Shown piece after piece: positions 1 to 7,708 of a DNA stretch of 64,000 nt; position 1 is the first letter of the stretch; each line of letters begins with the position of its first letter. The notes below the pieces were generated by a model that was not told where the DNA came from, did not search any database, and saw only the letters and a list, made by a program, of their open reading frames with translations. This DNA comes from Cognatundibacterium luofuense (GTDB lineage Bacteria > Pseudomonadota > Gammaproteobacteria > Burkholderiales > Burkholderiaceae_D): assembly GCF_018139685.1 (NCBI RefSeq), contig NZ_JAGSPN010000012.1:1-64000 (forward strand). The letters are read 5' to 3'. The translations under genes and the position numbers were made by a program.

Positions 1-1591
1 GACTGCCCGGATTATTAAAGGTAATAGTCTGAGCAGCTTTCGGTGTCACCGCTGTCGATGCGGACGATGCACTGCCTGTACCGGCACTGTTCGTGGCGGT
101 CACTGTAAAGGTGTATGCCGTGCCGTTGGTCAGACTGTTAACCGTAATCGTACAAGCCGATGGACCGGTACATGAACCGGTAAATCCGCCCGGACTGGAG
201 GTCGCTGTATAAGTCGTAATTGCTGCACCACCATTCGAAGCCGGTGCGGTAAAGGTCACTGTTGCTGAACCAGTACCTGCGGTTGCGCTGACACTGGTCG
301 GTGCACCCGGAACCACCGCCGCAACCGCGAAGGTTTGCTGTACCTGGGTCGCTGCATTGTACGTACCGTCACCTGCCTGATTCGCATTGATCGTACAGTT
401 GCCTGTCGTCACAAAGGTCAGTGTGCTGCCGGACACAGTACACACGCCTGTTGTTGCACTGGTAAAGGCAACGCTCAGACCGGAGCTTGCTGTCGCGCTC
501 AGAGTCGGGGTCGTACCGAAGTTCTGGCTGCCCGGATTATTAAAGGTAATCGTTTGTGTGGCTTTCGGCGTCACCGCTGTCGATGCGGACGATGCACTGC
601 CTGTACCGGCACTGTTCGTGGCGGTCACTGTAAAGGTGTATGCCGTGCCATTGGTCAAACTGTTAACCGTAATCGTACAAGCCGATGGACCGGTACATGA
701 ACCGGTAAATCCGCCCGGACTGGAGGTCGCTGTATAAGTCGTAATTGCTGCACCACCATTCGAAGCCGGTGCAGTAAAGGTCACTGTTGCTGAACCAGTA
801 CCTGCGGTTGCGCTGACACTGGTCGGTGCACCCGGAACTGTTTTCGGGGTCACTGCTGTCGATGCGGACGATGCACTGCCGGTACCGGCGCTGTTCGTGG
901 CAGTCACAGTGAAAGTGTAAGCCGTGCCATTAGTCAAACTGTTAACCGTAATCGTACAAGCCGATGGGCCAGCACATGAACCAGTGAATCCGCCCGGACT
1001 TGAGGTAGCAGTGTAGGTTGTGATCGCTGCACCACCATTAGAAGCAGGTGCCGTAAAAGTAATGTTAGCGGAAGCATTTCCCGCCGTAGCACTGACGCCA
1101 GTTGGTGCCCCCGGTACTGAAACACTCGGCGGAGGAATAACCGTAATCGTTATTCCTTCTGTGTAATTGGAAGTGCCCGTATTGAATTTGTATTGATTAA
1201 ATGTCTGGTTCGTTGTGGCAGTTCCGATTGTAAATTCAAGATAATCACGGTCAACGGTTTCCTGATTTACGTAAAGCTGAGATCCATTGGAGCCGTTTTG
1301 TGGTGTTGTGTCATAGACGCCACTCTGAACCGATATCCCCTGACGGAATCCGTTAACTTTCGGATCACAATTCGAATATTCCGTTGTCGTAAACTCACGT
1401 TTATAGACTTTTGCTGTGCCAGAACCTGTAGAGGTCACGTTCGCATCGTTTGCAATATCGAAGGTGATGCTACAAGCGGCCAATGCCGACCCGGCATTTA
1501 ACATCTGCAAGAAGCCCGCAATCATTAACAAAAACAGAGTACGGAAAACAGAATGTATCAGGCGATTTACGCTACGAGGATTCAGATTCAT
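1..1591 (-). CDS. Exported Fn3/Ig-like repeat protein (3' end outside window)
   Basis: An open frame runs on the minus strand from an ATG at 1591 past the left edge, so the C-terminus is not visible. Residues 1 to about 39 form a signal peptide (basic start, hydrophobic LFLLMIAGF, cleavage near SALA-AC). Residues about 40-155 are a unique domain with a few cysteines. From about residue 160 come two back-to-back Fn3-like modules, each starting PGAPT.VSATAG and containing [20 protein letters not shown], then one Ig-like module ([19 protein letters not shown]), another Fn3 module from about residue 427, and the beginning of a further Ig-like module. Such repeats are typical of large secreted or surface proteins, and the ligand is unknown. 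The gene is divergent from the tail-collar cluster. No strong Shine-Dalgarno is seen, but an in-frame ATG followed at once by a signal peptide supports this start. Confidence 0.85.
   Translation of the reverse strand, partial: MNLNPRSVNRLIHSVFRTLFLLMIAGFLQMLNAGSALAACSITFDIANDANVTSTGSGTAKVYKREFTTTEYSNCDPKVNGFRQGISVQSGVYDTTPQNGSNGSQLYVNQETVDRDYLEFTIGTATTNQTFNQYKFNTGTSNYTEGITITVIPPPSVSVPGAPTGVSATAGNASANITFTAPASNGGAAITTYTATSSPGGFTGSCAGPSACTITVNSLTNGTAYTFTVTATNSAGTGSASSASTAVTPKTVPGAPTSVSATAGTGSATVTFTAPASNGGAAITTYTATSSPGGFTGSCTGPSACTITVNSLTNGTAYTFTVTATNSAGTGSASSASTAVTPKATQTITFNNPGSQNFGTTPTLSATASSGLSVAFTSATTGVCTVSGSTLTFVTTGNCTINANQAGDGTYNAATQVQQTFAVAAVVPGAPTSVSATAGTGSATVTFTAPASNGGAAITTYTATSSPGGFTGSCTGPSACTITVNSLTNGTAYTFTVTATNSAGTGSASSASTAVTPKAAQTITFNNPGS
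3..1115 (-). repeat. Near-identical tandem DNA repeats encoding Fn3/Ig modules
   Basis: The stretch beginning CTGCCCGGATTATTAAAGG at 3 recurs at 528, a 525-bp period equal to 175 codons, and the sequence that follows each copy is almost identical for about 300 bp. A third, more diverged Fn3 unit lies at about 836-1115. The oldest-looking copy is nearest the N-terminus and the most alike copies lie further in, which fits recent expansion by unequal recombination. Confidence 0.85.
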
Positions 1592-1971
1592 AAAGCGATC
1601 TCACATGTTGATTATCACTATCACAAAAAAAATCATCAAAAAAAACGGCGTTTTTGAGATTTGATAGCAATAGATTTAATTTTTACAATTTTAATTACTC
1701 CCATAATAATCTGAAAATTTCACAGAATCCGATTTTCATTTAATTGTCATATTTACCAATTACATGTCAACTACTTGTCTTGATTAAATAAACTCAATCA
1801 TCATCAGCGTTCTTTAATTTTTTCATTACATGTAAATTAATTTTCATTTCTTTTACATGTTGTTTTTTGTATTTTTTCTCAAACTTTGATTGACGAATAG
1901 CGGGTTTATTTTGATGATCATCACCTGATGTTGACATATTCAATATCAATTTTTGATATCAGGAGGTAGGC
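1592..1971. promoter_or_regulatory. AT-rich divergent promoter region
   Basis: This 380-bp gap separates two divergent genes and is far more AT-rich than its neighbours, with long runs of A and T and several ACATGT/TTACATGT-like repeats. TTGACA at 1931-1936 is a possible -35 element for the collar genes, but no convincing -10 follows at normal spacing. No gene was seen here. Confidence 0.5.
1943..1959. promoter_or_regulatory. Perfect inverted repeat before the first collar gene
   Basis: ATATCAA and TTGATAT form a perfect 7-bp inverted repeat with a TTT spacer, directly upstream of the AGGAGG Shine-Dalgarno at 1961-1966. It could be an operator or an RNA hairpin controlling ribosome access. 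Function is inferred from position only. Confidence 0.4.
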
Positions 1972-2517
1972 GTGGATCCATTTTTAGGGGAAATCAGACT
2001 CTGTGCATTTTCTTTTGCGCCAAGAGGCTGGGCTTTTTGTAACGGTGCCTTATTACCGGTCAGACAAAATCAGGCTTTATTTGCATTACTGGGGATAACT
2101 TATGGAGGCGATGGCGTAAATACCTTCGGCTTACCCGATTTGCGCGGCAGAACTGCGGTCAGCGCGGGGTCAAGTCAGTTGACAGGTACAAACTACACTC
2201 AGGGCGCACAGCTTGGTACAGAAACTGTCACTTTGACGTCAGCACAAGTTCCATCACACTCCCATTTACTGCAAGTCAGCACTTCAGCAGGAACAAGCGC
2301 CACTATCGGGGCTGCGGTTAACATTCCAGCAACTTCATCAGTAACCGCTCCGGCAGTTCCAGAAGCCACTTATGGTGATGCATCGTCGAATCTGACTGCA
2401 ATGTCATCCAGAATGTGTCAGCTATCCGGTGGTAATCAGCCCCATGCAAATGTGCAAGCATCGCTGGTACTGAATTACATCATTGCGACGCAGGGAATTT
2501 TCCCTTCCAGAAACTAA
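1972..2517 (+). CDS. Tail-collar domain protein, copy 1 (MdpB-like)
   Basis: A 181-residue protein of the phage tail collar family (Pfam Collar), the family also annotated as microcystin-dependent protein MdpB. The N-terminal signature GEIRLCAFSFAPRGWAFCNG, then LFALLGITYGGDGVNTFGLPDLRGR, is classic. The middle (about 80-125) is Ser/Thr/Ala-rich, and the C-terminus ends in a conserved LNYIIATQGIFPSRN. There is no signal peptide. The start is GTG, set by a perfect AGGAGG five bases upstream. It is the first of three paralogues in tandem. No phage genes surround it, so this is not an obvious prophage tail. The role of chromosomal collar trios is not settled. Confidence 0.88.
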   Translation: MDPFLGEIRLCAFSFAPRGWAFCNGALLPVRQNQALFALLGITYGGDGVNTFGLPDLRGRTAVSAGSSQLTGTNYTQGAQLGTETVTLTSAQVPSHSHLLQVSTSAGTSATIGAAVNIPATSSVTAPAVPEATYGDASSNLTAMSSRMCQLSGGNQPHANVQASLVLNYIIATQGIFPSRN

Positions 2518-2527
2518 GGAGAACACG

Positions 2528-3058
2528 ATGGCAGAACCATTTATCGGAGAAATCCGTATTTTTGGTGGTAATTACGCACCGGACGGCTGGCTGCTGTGCA
2601 ACGGACAATCGCTGCCTATCAGCGGGTATGAGCCTTTATTCGCACTAATCGGCACCACTTATGGCGGCGACGGTGTCAGCACATTTAATATTCCGGATTT
2701 ACGCGGACGCCTGCCGGTTGGCATGGGTTCCGGGCCAGGCTTAACGCCGCGACAACTGGGTCAACAAATCGGGACGGATTCCGTAACGCTGACAAATACC
2801 AATATGCCAGCGCACAACCACACCATTAGTGGTACCACAAACGCAGCCACTGCTACGACGCCTTCAACCAATAGCACATATGGTGTGACCACAAGTACGT
2901 TTTACTTTGTCCCTGACGCGGCAATTACTGAAAGCCCGTTTGCGGGTAACGTGCTTTCCAACTCGAACGCTGGAAATTTACCCCACGAAAACAGAATGCC
3001 CAGCGTTGCGCTCAGTTATATGATCGCGACAATTGGCGTTTACCCAACTCAACCTTAA
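2528..3058 (+). CDS. Tail-collar domain protein, copy 2 (MdpB-like)
   Basis: A 176-residue paralogue of the preceding gene, beginning 10 bases after its stop with a good AAGGAGA site before the ATG at 2528. It starts MAEPFIGEIRIFGGNYAPDG, then WLLCNGQSLPIS, and carries LFALIGTTYGGDGVSTFNIPDLRGRLPVG. A histidine-containing MPAHNHT motif lies at about residue 97, and the C-terminal core is LPHENRMPSVALSYMIATIG. His-rich clusters of this kind coordinate metal in some phage fibre tips; whether that holds here is inference. It is probably co-transcribed with its neighbours. Confidence 0.88.
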   Translation: MAEPFIGEIRIFGGNYAPDGWLLCNGQSLPISGYEPLFALIGTTYGGDGVSTFNIPDLRGRLPVGMGSGPGLTPRQLGQQIGTDSVTLTNTNMPAHNHTISGTTNAATATTPSTNSTYGVTTSTFYFVPDAAITESPFAGNVLSNSNAGNLPHENRMPSVALSYMIATIGVYPTQP

Positions 3059-3075
3059 GTCCGGAGTAACACATC

Positions 3076-3585
3076 ATGGCAGATCCATATATCGGTGAAA
3101 TCCGTGCATTCGGATTTAACTTTGCCCCCTATCAATGGGCATCATGCTCTGGCCAGCTCATGCCTATCAGTCAAAACACAGCGTTGTTCAGTATCCTGGG
3201 CGTGCAATTTGGCGGGAATGGCCAAAGCACCTTTGGCTTACCAAATTTAAATGGTATGGCTGTGCGTGGGCAACAAAATAACATCTTAAATGATGTTAAC
3301 GGTGCCGAGACTGTCACACTGACATCACAAACTGTTCCGCCACATACCCATACCGTGGTTGGCCGGAGCGGACGCGCAACGGATAATAAAGCGGCAGGAA
3401 ATTTACCTGGTCAGTTTGTTAAAGCAACCAAAAACTACACTGTTGCAAACAGTGCAAATTTGCAATTAAATCCGGCGTTAGTCAGCCCGTTCATCGGTAA
3501 CTCTCAGCCACATGAAAACCGCCAACCGCTGCTGGTCATGAATTTCTGCATCTGCCTGTATGGCAACTACCCATCACGCCCTTAG
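3076..3585 (+). CDS. Tail-collar domain protein, copy 3 (MdpB-like)
   Basis: A 169-residue third collar paralogue, 17 bases after copy 2, with a GGAGT ribosome site. The N-terminus reads MADPYIGEIRAFGFNFAPYQ with WASCSGQLMPISQNTALFS. The core LGVQFGGNGQSTFGLPNLNG replaces the usual PDLRGR by PNLNG, so this copy is the most diverged at that site. PPHTHT at about 95 and PHENRQPLLVMNFCICLYG at the C-terminus are retained. The three copies differ mostly in the variable middle segment, as expected if each forms a different tip or the three form a hetero-oligomer (inference). Confidence 0.87.
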   Translation: MADPYIGEIRAFGFNFAPYQWASCSGQLMPISQNTALFSILGVQFGGNGQSTFGLPNLNGMAVRGQQNNILNDVNGAETVTLTSQTVPPHTHTVVGRSGRATDNKAAGNLPGQFVKATKNYTVANSANLQLNPALVSPFIGNSQPHENRQPLLVMNFCICLYGNYPSRP

Positions 3586-3633
3586 TCTGACGATGGCTGG
3601 CAACAGCCATCGTCCTACTTTTATTGCATCAAA

Positions 3634-3927
3634 ATGACGATTTCCCTCTCCCTTTTTCAGGCTCACACTGGCAGCTGTTTCGATATTTTTTTCGATAATC
3701 AACAGCAACTCCGTCTGCAATTACAAGAAGTCAGCCAGAAACCTTGCGAACCTGGCTATCAGGCTTTTTCGTTGCTCTTCTTTTGTGACGGAATTTATCA
3801 ACTGGAGCAAAACACTTACCCATTGCAACATCCGGAGCTGGGGGAAAACATGATCTTCCTCGTCCCTGTCGCCCAACAAGGAACCGGTGTACTGTATCAG
3901 GCAACTTATTACATCAAAGCTGAATGA
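3634..3927 (+). CDS. DUF6916-like small protein
   Basis: A 97-residue protein with no signal peptide. The pattern PGYQAFSLLFFCDG, then LEQNTYPLQHPELGENMIFLVPV and a final YQATYYIKAE, fits the short DUF6916 family often found beside collar proteins. Its function is unknown. It overlaps the next gene by four bases (ATGA), so translation is likely coupled. No strong Shine-Dalgarno is visible before its ATG. Confidence 0.7.
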   Translation: MTISLSLFQAHTGSCFDIFFDNQQQLRLQLQEVSQKPCEPGYQAFSLLFFCDGIYQLEQNTYPLQHPELGENMIFLVPVAQQGTGVLYQATYYIKAE

Positions 3928-4415
3928 AAACCTTGATTCCTTCGCATCCAGAGCTGACACTGCGCCCTGTTACAGATTCAGATCACGCATTTTTACTGGA
4001 ACTATATTGCTCGGTACGCTCTGAAGAATTAGAACCGGCTCCTTGGACACAAGAGCAAAAACACAGTTTTCTGGAGAGTCAGTTTGCACTGCAATCCCGG
4101 GCTTACGATGCATACACTGGACAAGCTTACTTTATCGTGAGCGCCAGATCACAGGACATCGGACGCCTGTATCTGCAATATCGCGACGATGCCTTGTCTA
4201 TCGTTGATATTTCTCTGCTGGGTACATCTCGTGGCTTAGGTTACGGGAGCAGCCTGCTGCATGATGTTATTCAGGCAGCGAATCATTTGTGTAGACCTGT
4301 GCAAATTCACGTCGAAAAATTTAATCCCGCAATGCGGTTGTACCAGCGTCTCGGTTTCCTGCCCGTTCAGGACAAAGAAGTGTATCTGAAACTGGAGCGC
4401 CCTTTCGACCGGTAA
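3924..4415 (+). CDS. GNAT family N-acetyltransferase
   Basis: A 163-residue GNAT acetyltransferase of the RimJ/RimL-like type. It opens LRPVTDSDHAFLLELYCSVR, a typical strand 1/helix 1. The acetyl-CoA loop region is LGTSRGLGYGSSLLHDVIQ (about 109-127), followed by VEKFNPAMRLYQRLGFLPV, the usual NxxAxxLYxxxGF ending. It starts inside the stop of the DUF6916 gene. Its place at the end of the collar operon suggests it acetylates a product of that locus, but the substrate is not evident. Confidence 0.85.
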   Translation: MKTLIPSHPELTLRPVTDSDHAFLLELYCSVRSEELEPAPWTQEQKHSFLESQFALQSRAYDAYTGQAYFIVSARSQDIGRLYLQYRDDALSIVDISLLGTSRGLGYGSSLLHDVIQAANHLCRPVQIHVEKFNPAMRLYQRLGFLPVQDKEVYLKLERPFDR

Positions 4416-4457
4416 TTAAGCACGTCCGCTACGCTGGATACGCTTGTTTATCAATAA

Positions 4458-4491
4458 CAGGAAGAAAGCCGTTCTTTTGGTTTTCTTCCTG
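4458..4491 (+). terminator. Hairpin after the collar/GNAT operon
   Basis: CAGGAAGAAA (4458-4467) pairs with TTTCTTCCTG (4482-4491) across a 14-base loop, 42 bases after the GNAT stop. There is no T-run afterwards, so termination is only probable. Confidence 0.45.
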
Positions 4492-5032
4492 ACACTGTAC
4501 TTTTCCGGTAGGGCACAATCAGAACACAGGCCCTCTTCACACCTTATGCATCAACATTGTCCCCACAACGGCTAAACAGGCCGGAAATTCCCTGCAAACC
4601 ACCACAAATGCGGCATTCCGCACAGGTTTTCACGGACGTCCGCAGAAACAGTGGCTGTCCGGACAGGTGCTTTGACGAGATCTGCATACTCATCGTCTGC
4701 GGTGGCGGATCACGGAAACGATGGCGGGAGAAGTAAGGCTGGTGCAGATGCGTTTGATGTCAGATCAAGACGGGATTGCCAGCACAACATTGCCGGAGCC
4801 AGACGAAAAGCCGGAAGCACGCTGCTGAGCAGCGGGGAGTATCTGAGCAATTTGAAAATAAATTTTCGTGATTTTGCTTTGAATGGTAAATCAACGTATC
4901 ATTTTTGCGAAAATCCGGGAACTTTCTGCGCTTTTCTTTCGTCTGTAGCAGGAAATCAGCGTAAAGTACCTGACATGGCATACGGGCAACAGGATTCTGG
5001 CCCGGCCTTTGCATTCTGCTCCGGAGACTAGA
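4492..5032. other. Gene-free interval before the S46 peptidase
   Basis: No convincing coding sequence, RNA gene or repeat was recognised here. A 126-codon frame from 4651 has neither a ribosome site nor family resemblance. The last 180 bases are more AT-rich and probably hold the peptidase promoter. Confidence 0.5.
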
Positions 5033-7174
5033 TTGAACAAATTTCTGACCATTCCCGTTTTGCTGGCCGGTATGACCGGCGCGGCAGTCAGCCATGCCGA
5101 TGAAGGCCAGTGGCAACCGCATCAGTTACTGCAACTGAAAGCGGAACTGAAAAAAACCGGTATCAGCATTCCAGCGGAAAAACTGGCGGATCTGCGTAAG
5201 CATCCGATGTCGGCGATTGTGTCGCTGGGCGGCTGTTCGGCTTCGTTTGTGTCGCCGCAGGGTCTGGTGGTCACCAATCATCACTGTGCTTACGGCGCAG
5301 TGCAGCGCAATTCCAGCGCGACGCAAAACTATATTGCGAACGGTTTTCTGGCGAAAACCATGGCGGATGAGTTGCCGGCCGGCGCGGATTCGCGCATGTA
5401 TATCACCGATAAGCTGGAAAACGTGACCGACCGTATCAATGCCGGTATGACAAAAGGCATGAGCGGCAAGCAGCGCCATCAGCATATCGAGAAAAAAATC
5501 AAAGAACTGATCGCAGAGTGCGAACAGGATAAGGCTTACCGTTGTTCGGTGCCGAGCTTCCACCGTGGTCTGGAGTATTACCGTATTCGCCAGATGATGA
5601 TCCGCGATGTACGTCTGGTGTATGCACCGTCGGACAAAATCGGTAATTACGGCGGCGAAGTGGATAACTTCGAGTTTCCGCGTCATACCGGCGATTTTGC
5701 TTTCCTGCGTGCTTATGTGGGTAAGGATGGCAAACCGGCCGATCCTTCTGCGGACAATGTGCCTTACCAGTCGAAAGATTTTCTGGTGGTGTCGGCACAG
5801 GGTCTGAAAAACGGTGATCCGATTCTGCTGGCCGGTTATCCGGGCCGCACCAGCCGCTATAAGCTGCCGGAAGAAATCCGCTTTGCGCGGGATGTCAGCT
5901 ATCCGGCACGGGTGGCCGAATCGCGCGCCGATATCGCCACAATCGATGCGGCCACTGCCGGTAATCCGGAATTGCAGGTGCGTTACGCCAGCGTAGTCAA
6001 AGGCATTCAGAACGGTTTGAAGAAAACCCAGGGCTTGCTGGATGGCTTCATGCGCAAGGATATTGCGGCGATCAAAGATACGCAGGATGCGGAGTTCCGC
6101 AGCTGGATCGCGCAAACCAAGCGTGACGACGCGTTTATTAAAGAGCTGGAAAATGTGATTGCCGCCGACATGCGTTTGTCGGAACGTGAATTCGGCTGGT
6201 CGGTTGCCACCAACAGCGATTTGCTGCGTACTGCGCGCACGCTGTACCGTCTGGCACTGGAAAATGAAAAGCCGGATGCAGAGCGCAAAGCCGGTTACCA
6301 GCAGCGTGACCGCAGCAGTATCGCCGGTCGCATGAGCCGCCTGCAGCAATCCTTCGCACCGGAAATCGATCTGGCCCGCTTCAGCGCCGGTCTGAACCGT
6401 TATGCGGCACTGGGCGCGGCCAGCCATCCTGCCGGCCTGGATGCGCTGCTGCCGAAAGTCAGCGAACTGGCAGTGATGTACACCCAGACGGGTTTGCTGC
6501 GCGCCGATGAGCGTCTGGCATGGATGACACGTCCGGTGGCGGAATTCCGCAACAGCGATGATCCGTTTATCCGTCTGGCGGTGCGTCTGCATGATACCGG
6601 TATGGCGCTGGAAAATGAACGTGAAGAAAACGATGGCAATCAGTCACGCATCATCCCGCAATACATGCAGGCGGTGATCGACTGGAAGAAATCGCTGGGT
6701 AAACCGGTGTATCCGGATGCGAATTCGACACTGCGTGTGACTTACGGCACGGTAGCGCCATACAGCGCACGTGATGGCGTAATCAAAGGTCCGTTCACAA
6801 CAGTGGAAGGCATCGTCGAAAAACATACCGGCAAGGCCCCGTTCAACGCACCTGCAGCCCTGTTGCAGGCAGTGCGTGAGAAACGTTACGGCGATTTCCG
6901 TGATCCGGTGCTTGGCACGGTGCCGGTCGATTTCTTGTCGAGTGCAGATACTACCGGTGGCAATTCCGGTTCTGCAGTGATGAATAAGCAAGGTGAGCTG
7001 ATCGGTCTGAACTTTGATTCGACTTACGAGTCTATTACCAAAGACTGGTATTTCGATCCGGCAATTACCCGCGCGATTCACGTCGACATCCGCTACATGC
7101 TGTGGGTGATGAAAGAAGTGGATCATGCAGATAATCTGCTGAAAGAAATGACGATCCGATTCCCTAAGCGGTGA
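5033..7174 (+). CDS. S46 family dipeptidyl-peptidase (DPP7/DPP11 type)
   Basis: A 713-residue exported serine exopeptidase that removes dipeptides from peptide N-termini in the periplasm. The start chosen is TTG at 5033, with GGAGA six bases upstream; it yields a clean signal peptide (NKFLTIPVLLAGMTG, cleavage near VSHA-DE). An upstream TTG at 5009 would spoil that. The catalytic set is visible: His in VTNHHCAYG (83/84), Asp in PRHTGDFAF (about 221) and Ser in TTGGNSGSA (645). Length matches the family (about 700-720). At the site that separates DPP7 (Gly) from DPP11 (Arg), 18 residues after the catalytic Ser, this protein has Ser663 (FDS), which argues against Asp/Glu specificity. It is a single gene with its own terminator. 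Confidence 0.92.
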   Translation: MNKFLTIPVLLAGMTGAAVSHADEGQWQPHQLLQLKAELKKTGISIPAEKLADLRKHPMSAIVSLGGCSASFVSPQGLVVTNHHCAYGAVQRNSSATQNYIANGFLAKTMADELPAGADSRMYITDKLENVTDRINAGMTKGMSGKQRHQHIEKKIKELIAECEQDKAYRCSVPSFHRGLEYYRIRQMMIRDVRLVYAPSDKIGNYGGEVDNFEFPRHTGDFAFLRAYVGKDGKPADPSADNVPYQSKDFLVVSAQGLKNGDPILLAGYPGRTSRYKLPEEIRFARDVSYPARVAESRADIATIDAATAGNPELQVRYASVVKGIQNGLKKTQGLLDGFMRKDIAAIKDTQDAEFRSWIAQTKRDDAFIKELENVIAADMRLSEREFGWSVATNSDLLRTARTLYRLALENEKPDAERKAGYQQRDRSSIAGRMSRLQQSFAPEIDLARFSAGLNRYAALGAASHPAGLDALLPKVSELAVMYTQTGLLRADERLAWMTRPVAEFRNSDDPFIRLAVRLHDTGMALENEREENDGNQSRIIPQYMQAVIDWKKSLGKPVYPDANSTLRVTYGTVAPYSARDGVIKGPFTTVEGIVEKHTGKAPFNAPAALLQAVREKRYGDFRDPVLGTVPVDFLSSADTTGGNSGSAVMNKQGELIGLNFDSTYESITKDWYFDPAITRAIHVDIRYMLWVMKEVDHADNLLKEMTIRFPKR

Positions 7175-7214
7175 GTTTGTAGTTCCTGAGTACCAAGTCT
7201 GTTACTGCTATTTC

Positions 7215-7242
7215 AACGGAGCCCTCGTGGCTCCGTTTTTTT
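7215..7242 (+). terminator. Rho-independent terminator of the S46 peptidase gene
   Basis: AACGGAGCC (7215-7223) pairs with GGCTCCGTT (7229-7237) around a CTCGT loop, and the T-run continues to 7242. Confidence 0.9.
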
Positions 7243-7354
7243 ATCTACGGAAATCCGGTGCATTCCGCGCTTCCGGTTTATGAAAACTGCATAGCAGAGC
7301 CCGCCTGTATGCATTATCGTCATTGTCTTTGCCTGTTTCCGGTGGAGACGCTGC

Positions 7355-7705
7355 ATGCAACCCCGCTTTTTTGATTTCCGCACCCTGCATGATCAGCTGA
7401 TCCTGCTGTTTGTTCTATTGTGCGCAGCCGTTTGTACCGTTGTCCTGACGGCCTGGGAATTCAGTTTTCCGTTTGTAATGAGTCTGGATCAGCACGGTAA
7501 TCCGAATGCGTTTTTCGGTTTGCTGTTCTTATTTTTGCTGATCGCTGCGCTGCTGCGTCCGCTGTTATGGCAAATGGGTGGTCACAGCCAGCCTGCACTG
7601 CTGTTTTCTTTGCTGACGTCTTCAATGCTCAGTTATCTGTGCGGCTGGACCGGCATCTGTGTGGCAGCGATTTTACTGGCCCGCTTTCTGATCCGGCGCG
7701 GCTGA
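7355..7705 (+). CDS. Small hypothetical membrane protein
   Basis: A 116-residue protein with about three or four hydrophobic helices: LILLFVLLCAAVCTVVLTA (about 15-33), FFGLLFLFLLIAALL (about 53-67), LLFSLLTSSMLSYL (about 82-95) and a final segment ending in basic LIRRG. GGTGGAG lies seven bases before the ATG at 7355. No family was recognised. Its stop lies four bases from the convergent priA stop. Confidence 0.6.
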   Translation: MQPRFFDFRTLHDQLILLFVLLCAAVCTVVLTAWEFSFPFVMSLDQHGNPNAFFGLLFLFLLIAALLRPLLWQMGGHSQPALLFSLLTSSMLSYLCGWTGICVAAILLARFLIRRG

Positions 7706-7708
7706 GCT

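Noticed and set aside
1-1115. A CRISPR-like array of repeats.
   Set aside because: Repeats are hundreds of bases long and coding in one frame. The units encode Fn3/Ig modules, not short repeats with unique spacers.
1972-4415. A prophage tail module.
   Set aside because: Only collar-domain genes are present. No other phage gene or attachment site is visible, and the neighbours are host-like; the left side remains unseen, however.
4651-5031. A 126-codon frame upstream of the S46 peptidase.
   Set aside because: No Shine-Dalgarno, no recognisable family, and a composition unlike its neighbours. It also runs into the peptidase start.
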